Source of the DNA: JADJPO01 sp963828555
GTDB taxonomy: Bacteria; Actinomycetota; Actinomycetes; Actinomycetales; Kineosporiaceae
NCBI GenBank assembly: GCA_963828555.1
Contig: CAWHEL010000002.1
Location: 744,001 to 808,000, forward strand
Length of the DNA stretch: 64,000 bases
Reading direction: 5' to 3'
The position numbers were made by a program, and so were the translations under genes. This document shows, one piece after another, positions 8,745 to 18,238 of the stretch (position 1 is its first letter; each line of letters starts with the position of its first letter). The notes beneath the pieces are model-generated. The model saw only the letters and a list, made by a program, of their open reading frames with translations. It was not told the DNA's origin and ran no database searches.

Positions 8745-9143
8745 GTGTTCGAAGCCCTGGGCATCTGCGGTACCTCGATGAACGTCCACCAGACCTGGAT
8801 GGACGCCATCTCCGACAACATCGCCAACGTCAACACGGTGCGGTCGATGAACGAGGAGGCCTTCAAGGCCCGCTACGTCGTGGCCAAGTCGCTCGAGGAC
8901 GGCCGGACCGGCTCGGGCGTCGCTGTGCACGAGATCGGCTTCGGCAACCCCGAGGGCCGGATCGTGCACTCCCCCGACCACCCGCTGGCCGACGAGCGGG
9001 GCCTGGTCCGGCTGCCGGACGTGGACCTCGGCGAGCAGATGACCACCCTGGTGATGGCGCAGCGCGGGTATCAGGCCAGCGTGTCGAACCTGACCCGGGT
9101 CAAGGCCTGCTACGACGCCGCGATCCAGATGGGTCGTGGCTGA
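8745..9143 (+). CDS. flgC: Flagellar proximal rod protein FlgC
   Basis: 132 aa, GTG start 5 bases after flgB. N-terminal rod motif (MDAISDNIANVNTVRS) and the C-terminal GYQASVSNLTRVKACYDAAIQMGRG helix are typical of FlgC. The usual NxANxxT is followed here by VRSMNEEAFKARYVVA. It overlaps fliE by one base (TGATG). Confidence 0.95.
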   Translation: MFEALGICGTSMNVHQTWMDAISDNIANVNTVRSMNEEAFKARYVVAKSLEDGRTGSGVAVHEIGFGNPEGRIVHSPDHPLADERGLVRLPDVDLGEQMTTLVMAQRGYQASVSNLTRVKACYDAAIQMGRG

Positions 9144-9508
9144 TGGCGATCGGTGGCGTCGGCGGCGTGAGCGCCGCGAACCTCAGCCGGATCAGTCAGC
9201 TCTACCAGCGCCAGGCCGCTGATCTCACCTCCGAGGTCGCCGCCACCGGCCAGGCCGGCCGGGCCGCGCAGGCCGCTGCCTCCCGTGGGGCCGACTTCGG
9301 CCAGGTGGTCGGCAACGGCCTCTCCTCGCTGGAGTCGCTGGACCGCACCGCGTCCACCAAGGCCGTGCAGGCGGCCACCGGTGACCTGACCGACGTGCAC
9401 GACTACGTGATCGCGGCCACCAAGATGCAGACGGCGACTGAGCTGACCACCACGGTGCGCAACAAGGCCCTCGAGGCGTTCAACGAGATCATGAGGATGC
9501 CGCTGTGA
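9143..9508 (+). CDS. fliE: Hook-basal body adaptor FliE
   Basis: 121 aa. The C-terminal two thirds carry the FliE signature (LTDVHDYVIAATKMQTATELTTTVRNKALEAFNEIMRM, split here across two helices). FliE joins the MS ring to the rod. Start ATG overlaps the flgC stop by one base, and its stop overlaps fliF (GTGA). Confidence 0.94.
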   Translation: MAIGGVGGVSAANLSRISQLYQRQAADLTSEVAATGQAGRAAQAAASRGADFGQVVGNGLSSLESLDRTASTKAVQAATGDLTDVHDYVIAATKMQTATELTTTVRNKALEAFNEIMRMPL

Positions 9509-11127
9509 GCGCACGGATGAATCAGGCGATGGGCCGGGCTCGCGGGTTGGCCGGCGGCTTCACCCCCGGCCAGCGCGGCATCATCCTGGTCGCGATGGCC
9601 GCCCTGGTGCTGGGCGCGATCGCCCTGACCAACTGGGTGGCCCAGCCGACCTGGACGCCGCTGTTCACCCAGCTGTCCGGCTCCGACGCCAACGCCATCG
9701 TCGAGGAGCTGCGCGGCCAGAACGTGCAGTACCAGCTGGCCGACGGCGGAGCGACGGTGCTGGTGCCGCAGTCCCAGGTGTACGACCTGCGGGTGGCCAT
9801 GTCCGGCAAGGGCCTGCCCGGCAACACTGGCGGAGAGGGCTGGTCCCTGCTGGACAAGCAGGGCATGACCGCCACCGACTTCCAGCAGAACGTGGCCTAC
9901 CAGCGCGCCCTGGAGGGCGAGCTGAACAAGACCCTGGGCTCGATCACCGGCGTGAACACGGCTGTTGTACGCCTGGCCATCCCCAAGCGTGACGTGTTCG
10001 CGGCCGAGGAGGACAAGCCGACCGCAGCGGTCCTGCTCGCCCTGGCCCCCGGTATCAGCCTGGACAAGGGGCAGATCCGCTCCGTCACGCACCTGGTGGC
10101 CGGCAGCGTGCCTGGCCTCGACCCGTCCAAGGTGACGGTGAGCGACGCCAACGGCGCCATGCTCTCCACCCCGGACAGCGGGGCAGGCACGGGCGCCGCC
10201 GCCGCGGTCGCCAACGACGCCGACGAGCAGACCGCGCAGTACGAGGACCGGCTGAGCACCGCCGTCCAGGTCATGCTCGACCAGGTGCTCGGCAAGGGCA
10301 ACGCCGTGGTGCGGGTGAACGCCCAGCTGAACTACGACACCACGCACCGCACCAGCGAGTCCTACCTGCCCTCCCCGGTCATCCCGCTCAGCGAGCAGAC
10401 CAGCAGGGAGACCTACAACGGCGGCGCCGGCGCCACCGGCGGAACTCTCGGCGTGATCACGCCCAGCGCGCTGGCCGGCGGGCTCGGCACCAACGGCTAC
10501 CTCAAGGAGGACGCCACCCGGAACAACGGCGTCGGCAAGGTGATCACCGAGGAGCAGGCCGCCCCGGGCGGAATCGAGCGGCTCACCGCCGCGGTGATCC
10601 TGAACTCCGACGCCGCCGGCGGGGCCGACACCGCCAAGGTGCAGGCCCTGGTCTCCAGCGCGCTCGGCGTGGACTCGACTCGTGGCGACCTGGTCACCGT
10701 GGACTCCATGCCGTTCGACAAGGCCACCGCCGAGGCGACCAAGAAGGAGATCGCCGCGGCCGAGTCGGCTGCCAAGACCGCCGGCTACATCGACCTGGGC
10801 AAGAAGGCCGGCCTGGGCCTGCTGATCCTGATCGCCGCCATCGTGATGATGATCAAGAGCAAGAAGTCCGGGGGCGCCTCGGTCGACGCCTCGGCCAGCG
10901 ACCTCCCCGACGGCATGCTGATGCCCTCGCGGATCGAGGCGATCGGCGCCGACCGGATGCGCGAGCTCGGACCGGGGACGCGTGGGCCCGAGATGGGCGG
11001 CATGACCGAGAGCACCCCGGCGCTGGAGCGGGAGAAACTCCGCGACGAGGTCTCCTCGTTCGTGGACTCCCAGCCCGAGGAGATCGCCCAGCTGGTGCAG
11101 GGCTGGCTCACTGAGCGGAGCGGCTGA
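9505..11127 (+). CDS. fliF: Flagellar MS-ring protein FliF
   Basis: 540 aa. Transmembrane helix near residues 28-48 (IILVAMAALVLGAIALTNWV), then the ring-building YscJ/FliF domain (FTQLSGSDANAIVEELRGQNVQYQL...), a large Gly/Ala-rich periplasmic segment, a second transmembrane helix at about 435-452 (LGLLILIAAIVMMIKS) and a C-terminal tail (EEIAQLVQGWLTERSG) that binds FliG. FliF forms the platform for rod, C-ring and export gate. GTG 9505 overlaps fliE; an ATG at 9517 is possible. Confidence 0.96.
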   Translation: MSARMNQAMGRARGLAGGFTPGQRGIILVAMAALVLGAIALTNWVAQPTWTPLFTQLSGSDANAIVEELRGQNVQYQLADGGATVLVPQSQVYDLRVAMSGKGLPGNTGGEGWSLLDKQGMTATDFQQNVAYQRALEGELNKTLGSITGVNTAVVRLAIPKRDVFAAEEDKPTAAVLLALAPGISLDKGQIRSVTHLVAGSVPGLDPSKVTVSDANGAMLSTPDSGAGTGAAAAVANDADEQTAQYEDRLSTAVQVMLDQVLGKGNAVVRVNAQLNYDTTHRTSESYLPSPVIPLSEQTSRETYNGGAGATGGTLGVITPSALAGGLGTNGYLKEDATRNNGVGKVITEEQAAPGGIERLTAAVILNSDAAGGADTAKVQALVSSALGVDSTRGDLVTVDSMPFDKATAEATKKEIAAAESAAKTAGYIDLGKKAGLGLLILIAAIVMMIKSKKSGGASVDASASDLPDGMLMPSRIEAIGADRMRELGPGTRGPEMGGMTESTPALEREKLRDEVSSFVDSQPEEIAQLVQGWLTERSG

Positions 11128-11130
11128 TCG

Positions 11131-12147
11131 ATGACCGTCGCCACCGTGGGTCTGTCCGGGCTGCGCAAGGCCGCCATCCTGCTGGTCCAGCTGGGCCGGG
11201 ACCGTGCCGCCAAGATCCTCTCCATCCTGCCCGAGCAGATGGTCGAGGATCTGACCGCCGAGATCGTCCGGCTGCGCGACGTCTCCTCCGACGACGCCAG
11301 CTCGGTGCTGACCGAGGCGCACCACACCCTGGTCAGCTCGGACAACTCGGGCCGGGGCGGCCTCGACCTGGCCAAGCTGCTGCTGGCCGACAGCGTGGGC
11401 AGCGAGCGGGCCGAAGAGATCATGGAGCGGCTCGGCGCCACCCTGGCCGAGATGCCGTTCGAGAGCATGCGCAAGGCCGACGCCCGGCAGCTGATCACCT
11501 TCCTGGGCGACGAGCACCCACAGACCATCGCGCTGGTGCTGGCGCACCTGTCGCCGCAGCAGTCGGCCCTGGTCCTGTCCGGTTTCGAGCAGGAGGTACA
11601 GGCCGACATCGCGCACCGGATCGCCCTGATGGAGCGGGCCTCCCCCGATGTCATCCGGATGGTCGAGCGCGAGCTGGACCGACGGATGTCCACCGTGATC
11701 GGGCCGCAAGAGATGTCCTCGGTGGGTGGGGTCGGGCCGCTGGTGGCAATCATCAACCGGGCCGACCGCGGCACCGAGCGGATGATCCTGGAGGGCCTGG
11801 AATCGCTCAGCCCCGAACTGGCCGAGCAGGTGCGCGCCCAGATGTTCATCTTCGAGGACATCACCACCCTCGACGACAAGGCGATCCAACTGGTGCTGCG
11901 CAACATCGAGAGCGCCAGCCTGGCGCTGGCCCTCAAGGGCACCCCGGCTCCGGTCCGGGAGAAGATCATGCGCAACCTGTCCACCCGGGCCGCGGAGAAC
12001 CTCGCCGAGGAGATCGAGCTGCTCGGTCCGAAGCGGCTCTCCGAGGTCGAGGAGGCCCAAGCCAAGGTCGTCACCGAGATCCGCGCGCTCGAGCAGTCCG
12101 GTCAGATCATGATCATGAGGGGCAGCGATGAAGCCCTCGTCGACTGA
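11131..12147 (+). CDS. fliG: Flagellar motor switch protein FliG
   Basis: 338 aa with the three armadillo-like segments: N domain (GLRKAAILLVQLGRDRAAKILSIL), middle domain with the EHPQTIALVLAHLSP motif, and torque-bearing C domain (LVAIINRADRGTERMILEGLES, MFIFEDITTLDDKAIQLVLR). It sits between FliF and FliM and contacts MotA. Its last 20 bases overlap fliH. Confidence 0.97.
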   Translation: MTVATVGLSGLRKAAILLVQLGRDRAAKILSILPEQMVEDLTAEIVRLRDVSSDDASSVLTEAHHTLVSSDNSGRGGLDLAKLLLADSVGSERAEEIMERLGATLAEMPFESMRKADARQLITFLGDEHPQTIALVLAHLSPQQSALVLSGFEQEVQADIAHRIALMERASPDVIRMVERELDRRMSTVIGPQEMSSVGGVGPLVAIINRADRGTERMILEGLESLSPELAEQVRAQMFIFEDITTLDDKAIQLVLRNIESASLALALKGTPAPVREKIMRNLSTRAAENLAEEIELLGPKRLSEVEEAQAKVVTEIRALEQSGQIMIMRGSDEALVD

Positions 12148-12817
12148 GCCTGCACCCGGCCTGCCCGAGCCGACGGTCCGGGCCGTCCGGTTCGACCGCC
12201 CGCTCACCCGGGGCGGCATCGGCACCAGCTGGGGCGACCCCGAGGTGGATCGACTCGTCCGGCAGGCGATCGAGGACGGCCAGGCGCAGGGCAGGGCGCA
12301 GGGCTACGCCGCCGGCTGGGCGCAGGGGCGCCAGGCGGCGGCCGAGACCGCGCGCGCCGAGGCGGCCCAGCAGACCAAGGCGGACGACGCCCGCCGGGCT
12401 CAGGAGACGGCCCGGCTCGCGGCCGTGCTGACCTCCCTGGCGCAGGCGGCGCAGACCCTTGACCACACCCTGGTCCCGGCGTGGGAGGAACTGGCCGACA
12501 CGATCACCGACGGCACCCTGGCGCTGGCGCGTGCGCTGCTCGCCCGGGAACTCATCGGGCTGAAGGCCCCTGTCCTGGAATCGGTGCGGGCCGCTCTGCA
12601 CACCCTCGGCGACGCCGGACCGATCGTCGTCCGGCTGGAGCCGGGAGACCTGGTCGCGGTCGACCAGCTTGGGCTCGGCACGCTCCCGGCCGGGGTCCGG
12701 CTGATCGCCGACCCCACCGTGCCCCGGGGCGAGGTGCTGGCCAGCAGCCCGGTGCAGCAGCTCCGGCTGTCGCTGCCCGTCGCCGTCGCCGCGGCCGAAG
12801 AGGTGCTGCGCGGGTGA
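12128..12817 (+). CDS. fliH: Flagellar export ATPase regulator FliH
   Basis: 229 aa. It has the expected Ala/Gln/Glu-rich coiled coil (DGQAQGRAQGYAAGWAQGRQAAAE..., with AxxxG-type spacing) and a C-terminal V/A-ATPase E-subunit-like domain (VRLEPGDLVAVDQ...). FliH binds the FliI ATPase and docks it to the C-ring. Conservation is low, so the call relies on composition plus its place between fliG and fliI. The start lies inside fliG, and its stop overlaps fliI (GTGA). Confidence 0.85.
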   Translation: MKPSSTEPAPGLPEPTVRAVRFDRPLTRGGIGTSWGDPEVDRLVRQAIEDGQAQGRAQGYAAGWAQGRQAAAETARAEAAQQTKADDARRAQETARLAAVLTSLAQAAQTLDHTLVPAWEELADTITDGTLALARALLARELIGLKAPVLESVRAALHTLGDAGPIVVRLEPGDLVAVDQLGLGTLPAGVRLIADPTVPRGEVLASSPVQQLRLSLPVAVAAAEEVLRG

Positions 12818-14169
12818 GTGTGACCACGGCGCACGGCGCCCTCGAGACGATCGCCGCGCTGACCGCCCAGCGGCTGGCTGCGGCGGCGGCCGCCGCCGCC
12901 CCGGCGGTGCGAGGCGTGGTCGCCGACGTGGTCGGGCTGGGCATCCGGGTGGAGGGCATCCGCGCCGGGGTCGGCGAACTGGTGCACGTGCACACCGACG
13001 TCGGCTCGCTCCCGGCCCAGGTGGTCGCCGTCCACCGTCAGGGGGTGACCTGCATGCCCCTGGGCACCACCTCCGGGGTGGGCGCCGGCAACCCGGTCAG
13101 CACCACCGGCGGGCCGGCCTCCGTGCCTGCCGGCTACGGCCTGCTCGGCCGGGTGATCGACGCCCTAGGCCGTCCGATGGACGGACGGGGCCCGCTCACC
13201 GACATCCGCTCGGTGCCGCTCGAGGCAAGCGCCCCGAACCCTCTGCATCGCCGCCGGGTGAATCAGGCGCTGGAGACCGGAGTGCGTGCCCTGGACACCC
13301 TGGTGCCGGTCGGCGCCGGTCAGCGGGTGGGGATCATGGCGGGGTCCGGCGTCGGCAAGTCCACCCTGCTGGGCATGGCCGTGCGCGGCACCTCGGCGCC
13401 GGTACGCGTGGTCGCCCTGGTCGGCGAGCGTGGCCGTGAGGTGCGCGAGTTCCTCGAGGACACCCTGGACGAGGTCAGCCGGCGCAGCACGGTGGTGGTG
13501 CTGGCCACCGGTGACGACCCGCCGATGCTGCGGCTCACCGCGGCGTTCACGGCCACCCGGATCGCCGAGTGGTTCCGTGACGAGGGCGTCGACGTACTAC
13601 TCGTGGTCGACTCGGTGACCCGCACCGCCCTGGCCCAGCGCGAGGTGGCCCTGGCCGCCGGCGAGCCCCCGGCCACCCGCGGCTACCCGGCCAGCGTGTT
13701 CGCCATGCTCCCCCGGCTGCTCGAGCGGGCCGGGCCCGGCGCGAACGGCAGCATCACCGCGCTCTACACCGTGCTGGTCGAGGGTGACGACCTGCAGGAC
13801 CCGATCGGCGACACGGCCCGAGGGATCCTGGACGGGCACGTGGTGCTCTCCCGGCGGCTGGCCACCTCCGGCCACTTCCCGAGCATCGATGTACTGGAGT
13901 CCATCTCCCGGGTCGAGCGGGCGATCTGCACGCCCGAGCAACTGCACCTCGCGACCACCGCACGCCGCCTGCTCGCGGCGCACCGCGACGCCCGCGAGCT
14001 GATCGAGGTCGGCGCCTACGCCGCGGGCAGTGACCCGGACGTCGACCTGGCGATCACCCTGCGCGGAGCCCTGGACTCCTTCCTGCGGCAGCCCCCCGAC
14101 GGCGTGGTCCCCGCCGCGCAGGCCTGGCAGGCCCTGGCCGCGGCCCTGACCGGAGGTGAGTCGTCATGA
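12814..14169 (+). CDS. fliI: Flagellar type III export ATPase FliI
   Basis: 451 aa, standard FliI length. Walker A GSGVGKST at about residues 176-183, Walker B-type VLLVVDSVTR near 260, and the F1-beta-like segments PATRGYPASVFAMLPRLLER and GHFPSIDVLESISR. It powers loading of export substrates at the flagellar base. GTG 12814 (GTGA overlap with fliH) is chosen because upstream codons only mirror fliH in another frame. The stop overlaps fliJ (ATGA). Confidence 0.97.
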   Translation: MSVTTAHGALETIAALTAQRLAAAAAAAAPAVRGVVADVVGLGIRVEGIRAGVGELVHVHTDVGSLPAQVVAVHRQGVTCMPLGTTSGVGAGNPVSTTGGPASVPAGYGLLGRVIDALGRPMDGRGPLTDIRSVPLEASAPNPLHRRRVNQALETGVRALDTLVPVGAGQRVGIMAGSGVGKSTLLGMAVRGTSAPVRVVALVGERGREVREFLEDTLDEVSRRSTVVVLATGDDPPMLRLTAAFTATRIAEWFRDEGVDVLLVVDSVTRTALAQREVALAAGEPPATRGYPASVFAMLPRLLERAGPGANGSITALYTVLVEGDDLQDPIGDTARGILDGHVVLSRRLATSGHFPSIDVLESISRVERAICTPEQLHLATTARRLLAAHRDARELIEVGAYAAGSDPDVDLAITLRGALDSFLRQPPDGVVPAAQAWQALAAALTGGESS

Positions 14170-14621
14170 GCCGTCGGTTCCGTCTGCACACCCTGGAGCG
14201 ATTGCGTGCCGCGCACCTCAACGCCGCGGTCACGGAGCTGGCCGCCACCCGGCGCAGGCTGATCACGGCGCAGGCCGAGGTCGATGCCCTGGCCGACGCG
14301 ATGCTGCACTGCATCCCCCGGCCGACCGCCTCCCCCGAGGAGATGGCCGGCGCCGCCCATCGCCGCGAGCTGCTGCGGGAGCGATCCGAGCAGGCGGGCG
14401 AGCAGGTGATCGCGCGGCAGGGCGACGTGGCCGCGGCGGTGGGCAGCTGGCACACCGCGCGGGCCGGGCTACGCGCCGTCGAGGCCCTGCACGAACGGCA
14501 CCGGAGGGCACTGGCCGAGGCCGACGCCCGGCGAGACCAGCTGGAGGCGGACGACCTGGCCGGCGCGGTCCTGTACTTCCGCAGGCCAGCCGGCCACCCG
14601 GACGGAGGTGACGCGGCGTGA
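14166..14621 (+). CDS. fliJ: Flagellar export stalk/chaperone FliJ
   Basis: 151 aa, almost entirely helical coiled coil rich in Arg, Ala and Glu (FRLHTLERLRAAHLNAAVTE..., ERHRRALAEADARRDQLEAD). FliJ works as the central stalk of the FliI hexamer and a chaperone escort. Sequence alone is weak, but length, coiled-coil pattern and placement directly after fliI support it. Overlaps both neighbours by four bases. Confidence 0.85.
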   Translation: MSRRFRLHTLERLRAAHLNAAVTELAATRRRLITAQAEVDALADAMLHCIPRPTASPEEMAGAAHRRELLRERSEQAGEQVIARQGDVAAAVGSWHTARAGLRAVEALHERHRRALAEADARRDQLEADDLAGAVLYFRRPAGHPDGGDAA

Positions 14622-15616
14622 GCGAGGGACTGGCCGCGGTGCAGGCGCGGGTGAGTGAGCTGCGCAGCCTGCTGGGGGTCCCGGGAACTCCCACCCGGTC
14701 CACGACATCCTCCAGCACAGCGGGTTTCGCCTCGCTGCTGGCCGAGGCACTGGAGGGTGCCGGCGCCGCCACGACGGCGGACGCCGGCACCGGCACGACG
14801 TCCTCGGTCGACCTGGGCGCGGCGGCGGTGGCGAAGGCCAAGGAGTACACCGGCGTGCCCTACCTGTGGGGTGGGGAGGACCCGAAGACCGGCGTGGACT
14901 GCTCGGGCCTGGTACAGAACGTCTACGGCCAATTGGGGATCGATCTTCCTCGGGTGGCCGCCGACCAGTCCCGGGCCGGCGCCGTGGTGGCCTCACTGGA
15001 CCAGGCCCGCCCGGGCGACCTGGTGTTCTTCGGGGAACCCGCACACCACGTGGGGATCTACGTGGGCGACGGCAAGATGATCGATGCCCCGCGGGCCGGG
15101 AAGACGGTCGGGGTGCACTCCCTGTGGGGCACCCCCTCCTCCATCCGCCGGGTAGTGCCCGAGATCACTTCGGCGACGACCACCGCCGCGATGAGCGCCG
15201 CCGCGGCCGCCGGTGTGGGCAGCAGCGGGCTGAGCGGCCCCTACGCCTCCCTCTTCACCGCCGCGGGCGCCAAGTACGGGGTCGACCCGGCGCTGCTCAG
15301 CGCGGTGGCCAAGGCCGAGAGCGCCTACAACCCGCGGGCGGTGAGCCCGGCGGGGGCCCAGGGCCTGATGCAGCTGATGCCCGGCACCGCGCGCGACCTC
15401 GGGGTCGCGAACGCCTTCGACCCCGCGCAGGCGGTGGACGGCGCGGCCAAGATGCTCTCCCAGCTGCTCTCCTCCTTCAACGGCAAGGTCGACCTTGCCC
15501 TGGCGGGCTACAACGCCGGCCCCGGCGCCGTCCGCAAGTACGGCGGCGTCCCGCCCTACACCGAGACCCAGAACTACGTCCGCCGCGTGACTCAGTACCG
15601 GGAGGCCTTGCGATGA
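14618..15616 (+). CDS. Bifunctional NlpC/P60 endopeptidase and SLT lytic transglycosylase
   Basis: 332 aa. After a short N-terminal helix, residues about 70-180 are an NlpC/P60 domain: catalytic Cys in GVDCSGLVQNVYGQLG, histidine in AHHVGIYVGDGKMID. Residues about 208-332 are an SLT goose-lysozyme-like domain with the catalytic Glu in AKAESAYNPRAVSPAGAQGL and motifs GLMQLMPGTARDLGV and AGYNAGPGAVRKYGG. The two would cut peptide stems and glycan strands. Position between fliJ and fliK suggests clearing peptidoglycan for rod assembly, the job done by FlgJ elsewhere. No conventional signal peptide is visible, as expected if it leaves through the flagellar export gate. Coupled to fliJ and fliK by GTGA and ATGA. 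Confidence 0.88.
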   Translation: MSEGLAAVQARVSELRSLLGVPGTPTRSTTSSSTAGFASLLAEALEGAGAATTADAGTGTTSSVDLGAAAVAKAKEYTGVPYLWGGEDPKTGVDCSGLVQNVYGQLGIDLPRVAADQSRAGAVVASLDQARPGDLVFFGEPAHHVGIYVGDGKMIDAPRAGKTVGVHSLWGTPSSIRRVVPEITSATTTAAMSAAAAAGVGSSGLSGPYASLFTAAGAKYGVDPALLSAVAKAESAYNPRAVSPAGAQGLMQLMPGTARDLGVANAFDPAQAVDGAAKMLSQLLSSFNGKVDLALAGYNAGPGAVRKYGGVPPYTETQNYVRRVTQYREALR

Positions 15617-17588
15617 CCCTGACCCCGAGCCGGATCGGCACCCCAGCGACCGCCGGAACCGCTGCGCTCCGGGAGCGTGCTGCCGGTGGCAGTTCCGGCG
15701 CAGCCGGTTCCACCTCGGTCGAGGCGTTCGGGCAGGTGCTGGCCGCTCAGTCCCGGCCGGCCACCCGGGCCAGCGGCGCATCGGGTGGGGAACGCTCACC
15801 CGCGGCGGAGCGCAGTGGACGGGCCCGCCAGGACGAGGCCGTCGACCGCACCGGGTCGAGCACTCGGCGCCGCACCGGCCGCCGGCCCGTCGCTCGGGGG
15901 TCACGCCCGGAGGAGACCGGTGCCGCGCAACCGGCCACTCCGGCCACTCCGGCTGCCACGACCGGTGCAGCCACCCCGACCACCGCCGCTCTGCCTGCCT
16001 CCCGCGCCGATCGTGCGACCGACCGGGCCGGGGCCGCCGGCATCAGCGAGCCCGCAGGTGGGCCGGCACCTCGATTCGAGGTCGACCCGGCACCGGAGCC
16101 GCGGATCGAGTGGCTCGTGGCGATCCCCGTCGACGAGGCGCCCGGCCCGGCCGGCGACGCCGCAGCGGCCGGCGCGGTCGCGACCGTGATCGGGCTCAGC
16201 GCTGCCGGCCCGACCGCTCTGACCGCTCCTGCCGCTCCGGCCGCTCCGGCCGCCGCGAGGACGGATGCCCCGGAGGCGACCACCACCGGCCGGGTGACCG
16301 CGACAGCGGAACCCGTTGCCACCCAGAACGTCTCGCCCACTCCCGCGGCACCGGTGAGCCTCTCCGCCCTCTCGACCGGCCCGGACGGACCTGCCGCCAC
16401 CACGCCGAGCGGCGCGGCGCCGCTCACGGACCTCTCTCCCCGCACCGCGGAGTCCACGCCATCCACGCCGGGCACCGCGGGCACGACGGGCACGGCCTTC
16501 GCGGCGGGCACGACCGTCCCTGCCCCGGGCACCGCCGCCTCGGGGACGCCCACCGAGGCCCCACCGGCCTCAGCCACGGCCTCGGCCTCAGCTCGGTGTC
16601 GGTGTCGGTGTCGGTGTCGGCCCGCCCGGCGGACCCGGCCGGCGCCGCACCAGGGGACCTGCGCGCCCACAGCCTCGAGCCGACCTCCGACGCGGCCTCC
16701 GCCCCGGGCCGGGCTCCGAGCCGGAGCGACCTGCGCGAGACCGGCACAGCGTCACCCGCGCCCGACCCGGGCAGCCTCGCGACGGCCCAGACTGAGGCGA
16801 ACGACGTCGCCGGAGTGTCTGCCGCCCCGACCGTCGCGGACACCGGAAGCGCCGCCTCCCGGCCGGCCGGCGACACCTCCGCGGTGGCCTCGGGCCAGCA
16901 GGTCGCGGCAGCCGCGCAGGCCTTCGCCGGCAACGGGTCTGCGTCACAGGGCGGCTCGCCCCGCCGCGGCGGGGCTGCCGCGGCGGCAGCAGGTGCGGCT
17001 GAGGTCGTCTCGGCGCCGGCACCGGGATCGACACCGGTCACCGGCCCCCCCGCACCAGTCGCCGCCGGGTCCACGGAGGGGACAGCCCCGACCGGCGGGG
17101 GCCCGCAGACCCCGGCCACCCCCCAGGCCATGGCCACCCAGGTGGCCCGGCACATCACCGGGCTGCGCACCCTGAACGACGGCACTCATCGCACGGTGGT
17201 CCACCTGTCACCGGAGCACCTCGGCGACCTGACCCTGACCGTCGACGTCCGCGCCGGCAGTGTGCAGCTGGCCATGGCCGGCGAGCAGGCCGCCATCGCC
17301 ACCCTGCGCGACGGTCTCAGCCAGCTGCGCGATCAGCTGGCCGATGCCGGCCTGGACCTCGGCGCGGTGTCCTTGCGCGACAATGCGTCCGACCCCGGTA
17401 AGGATCAGCGGCAGGCACCGGCGGCGGCGGATGACAACAGCGGCCGGAACAGCGCCCCGGGCCGGCGCGGCGCCGACCAGCAGGAGGGTCGCCGTCCCGG
17501 CGGCTCCCGGTTCTCCGGCGATCTGCCGGCGCCGACCGGCACCGGCCCGGCAGCCCCGGGAGCGACCCGCATCGACGTGCGCGTATGA
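15613..17588 (+). CDS. fliK: Hook-length control protein FliK, reading frame broken by a one-base shift
   Basis: The ATG at 15613 overlaps the previous stop. The first frame runs as Ala/Thr/Pro-rich FliK linker to about 16590, then becomes Arg/Cys nonsense ending at 17175. The conserved C-terminal Flg_hook domain (HRTVVHLSPEHLGDLTLTVDV... through LADAGLDLGAVSL) lies in the next frame and ends at 17588. Adding one base near 16592, in front of a 4.7-copy TCGGTG repeat at 16593-16620, joins both parts into about 658 aa. FliK measures the hook and flips FlhB specificity. Sequencing error, slippage or true inactivation are all possible. Confidence 0.8.
16593..16620 (+). repeat. Short tandem repeat (TCGGTG, about 4.7 copies) at the fliK frame break
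   Basis: Direct 6-base repeat within a wider GCCTC/GGCCTCGGCCTCAG low-complexity stretch (16561-16620). It encodes Ser-Val pairs in the downstream frame and Arg-Cys pairs in the upstream frame. Hexamer gain or loss keeps frame; the apparent missing C next to 16592 does not. Confidence 0.85.
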
Positions 17589-17670
17589 CCCGACCGGTAC
17601 TCCTTGTTTCCGCCACGCCACAGCCGACAGGTGACCCTGAGGCCTGGCTCGACGAAGGGCAAATGATCAC

Positions 17671-18105
17671 ATGACCACCGTGAACGGGATCGGCACCGCG
17701 ACGACCCCGACGGTCTCCGGCGCCGACGGCACCACTTTCTCGGCCGGGGTCGATCGCACCGCGATGGACACCAACACCTTCCTCAAACTCCTGGTGGCAC
17801 AGCTGCAGTACCAGGATCCGAGCAACCCGGCCGACTCCTCGCAGTTCCTGGCCCAGACCGCCCAGTTCACCTCTGTGGAGAAGATGCAGCAGCTGACCGA
17901 GCTGCAGCAGAAGGTGTTGGACGCCTCGAACAGCCAGACCGCGACCTCGCTGGTCGGCAAGACGGTCAACTACACCGATGTGTCGGGCACGGCGCGAACC
18001 GGCATGGTCAGCGCCTGCACCCTCGGCGCCAAGATCCCCAACCTCACCGTGGACGGGATCACGGTGGAGCTGACCGCCGTGACCAGCGTGACGACGTCCG
18101 CCTGA
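17671..18105 (+). CDS. flgD: Flagellar hook scaffold protein FlgD
   Basis: 144 aa. The N-terminal signature DTNTFLKLLVAQLQYQDPSNP...QFLAQTAQFTSVEKM is classic FlgD. The C-terminal part is short (SLVGKTVNYTDVSGTARTGMV...), lacking the larger FlgD Ig/tudor region of proteobacteria, as common in Gram-positive bacteria. FlgD caps the hook during assembly. The 82-base gap before it contains a weak GCCGACAG but no good -35. Confidence 0.95.
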   Translation: MTTVNGIGTATTPTVSGADGTTFSAGVDRTAMDTNTFLKLLVAQLQYQDPSNPADSSQFLAQTAQFTSVEKMQQLTELQQKVLDASNSQTATSLVGKTVNYTDVSGTARTGMVSACTLGAKIPNLTVDGITVELTAVTSVTTSA

Positions 18106-18238
18106 GCCTTACCGCAGCGCACCGAACCGCAGCACCCGGGACGACGCCGCCCCGGCCGCATGACCCGAAACGCACGAAGCCTTCGGGACCTTCACGGCAC
18201 GGATGCCGAGACCACCTCTTCGTCCCATGGAGGAATCC

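Noticed and set aside
9403..12225. 940-codon minus-strand open frame opposite fliF and fliG
   Set aside because: Long antisense frames are common in high-GC coding DNA. The + strand genes have clear family motifs; the antisense product has none.
17604..17630. TTGT-N15-GCCGACAG before flgD as a sigma-28 promoter
   Set aside because: The -35 does not fit TAAA or TCAA; probably chance.
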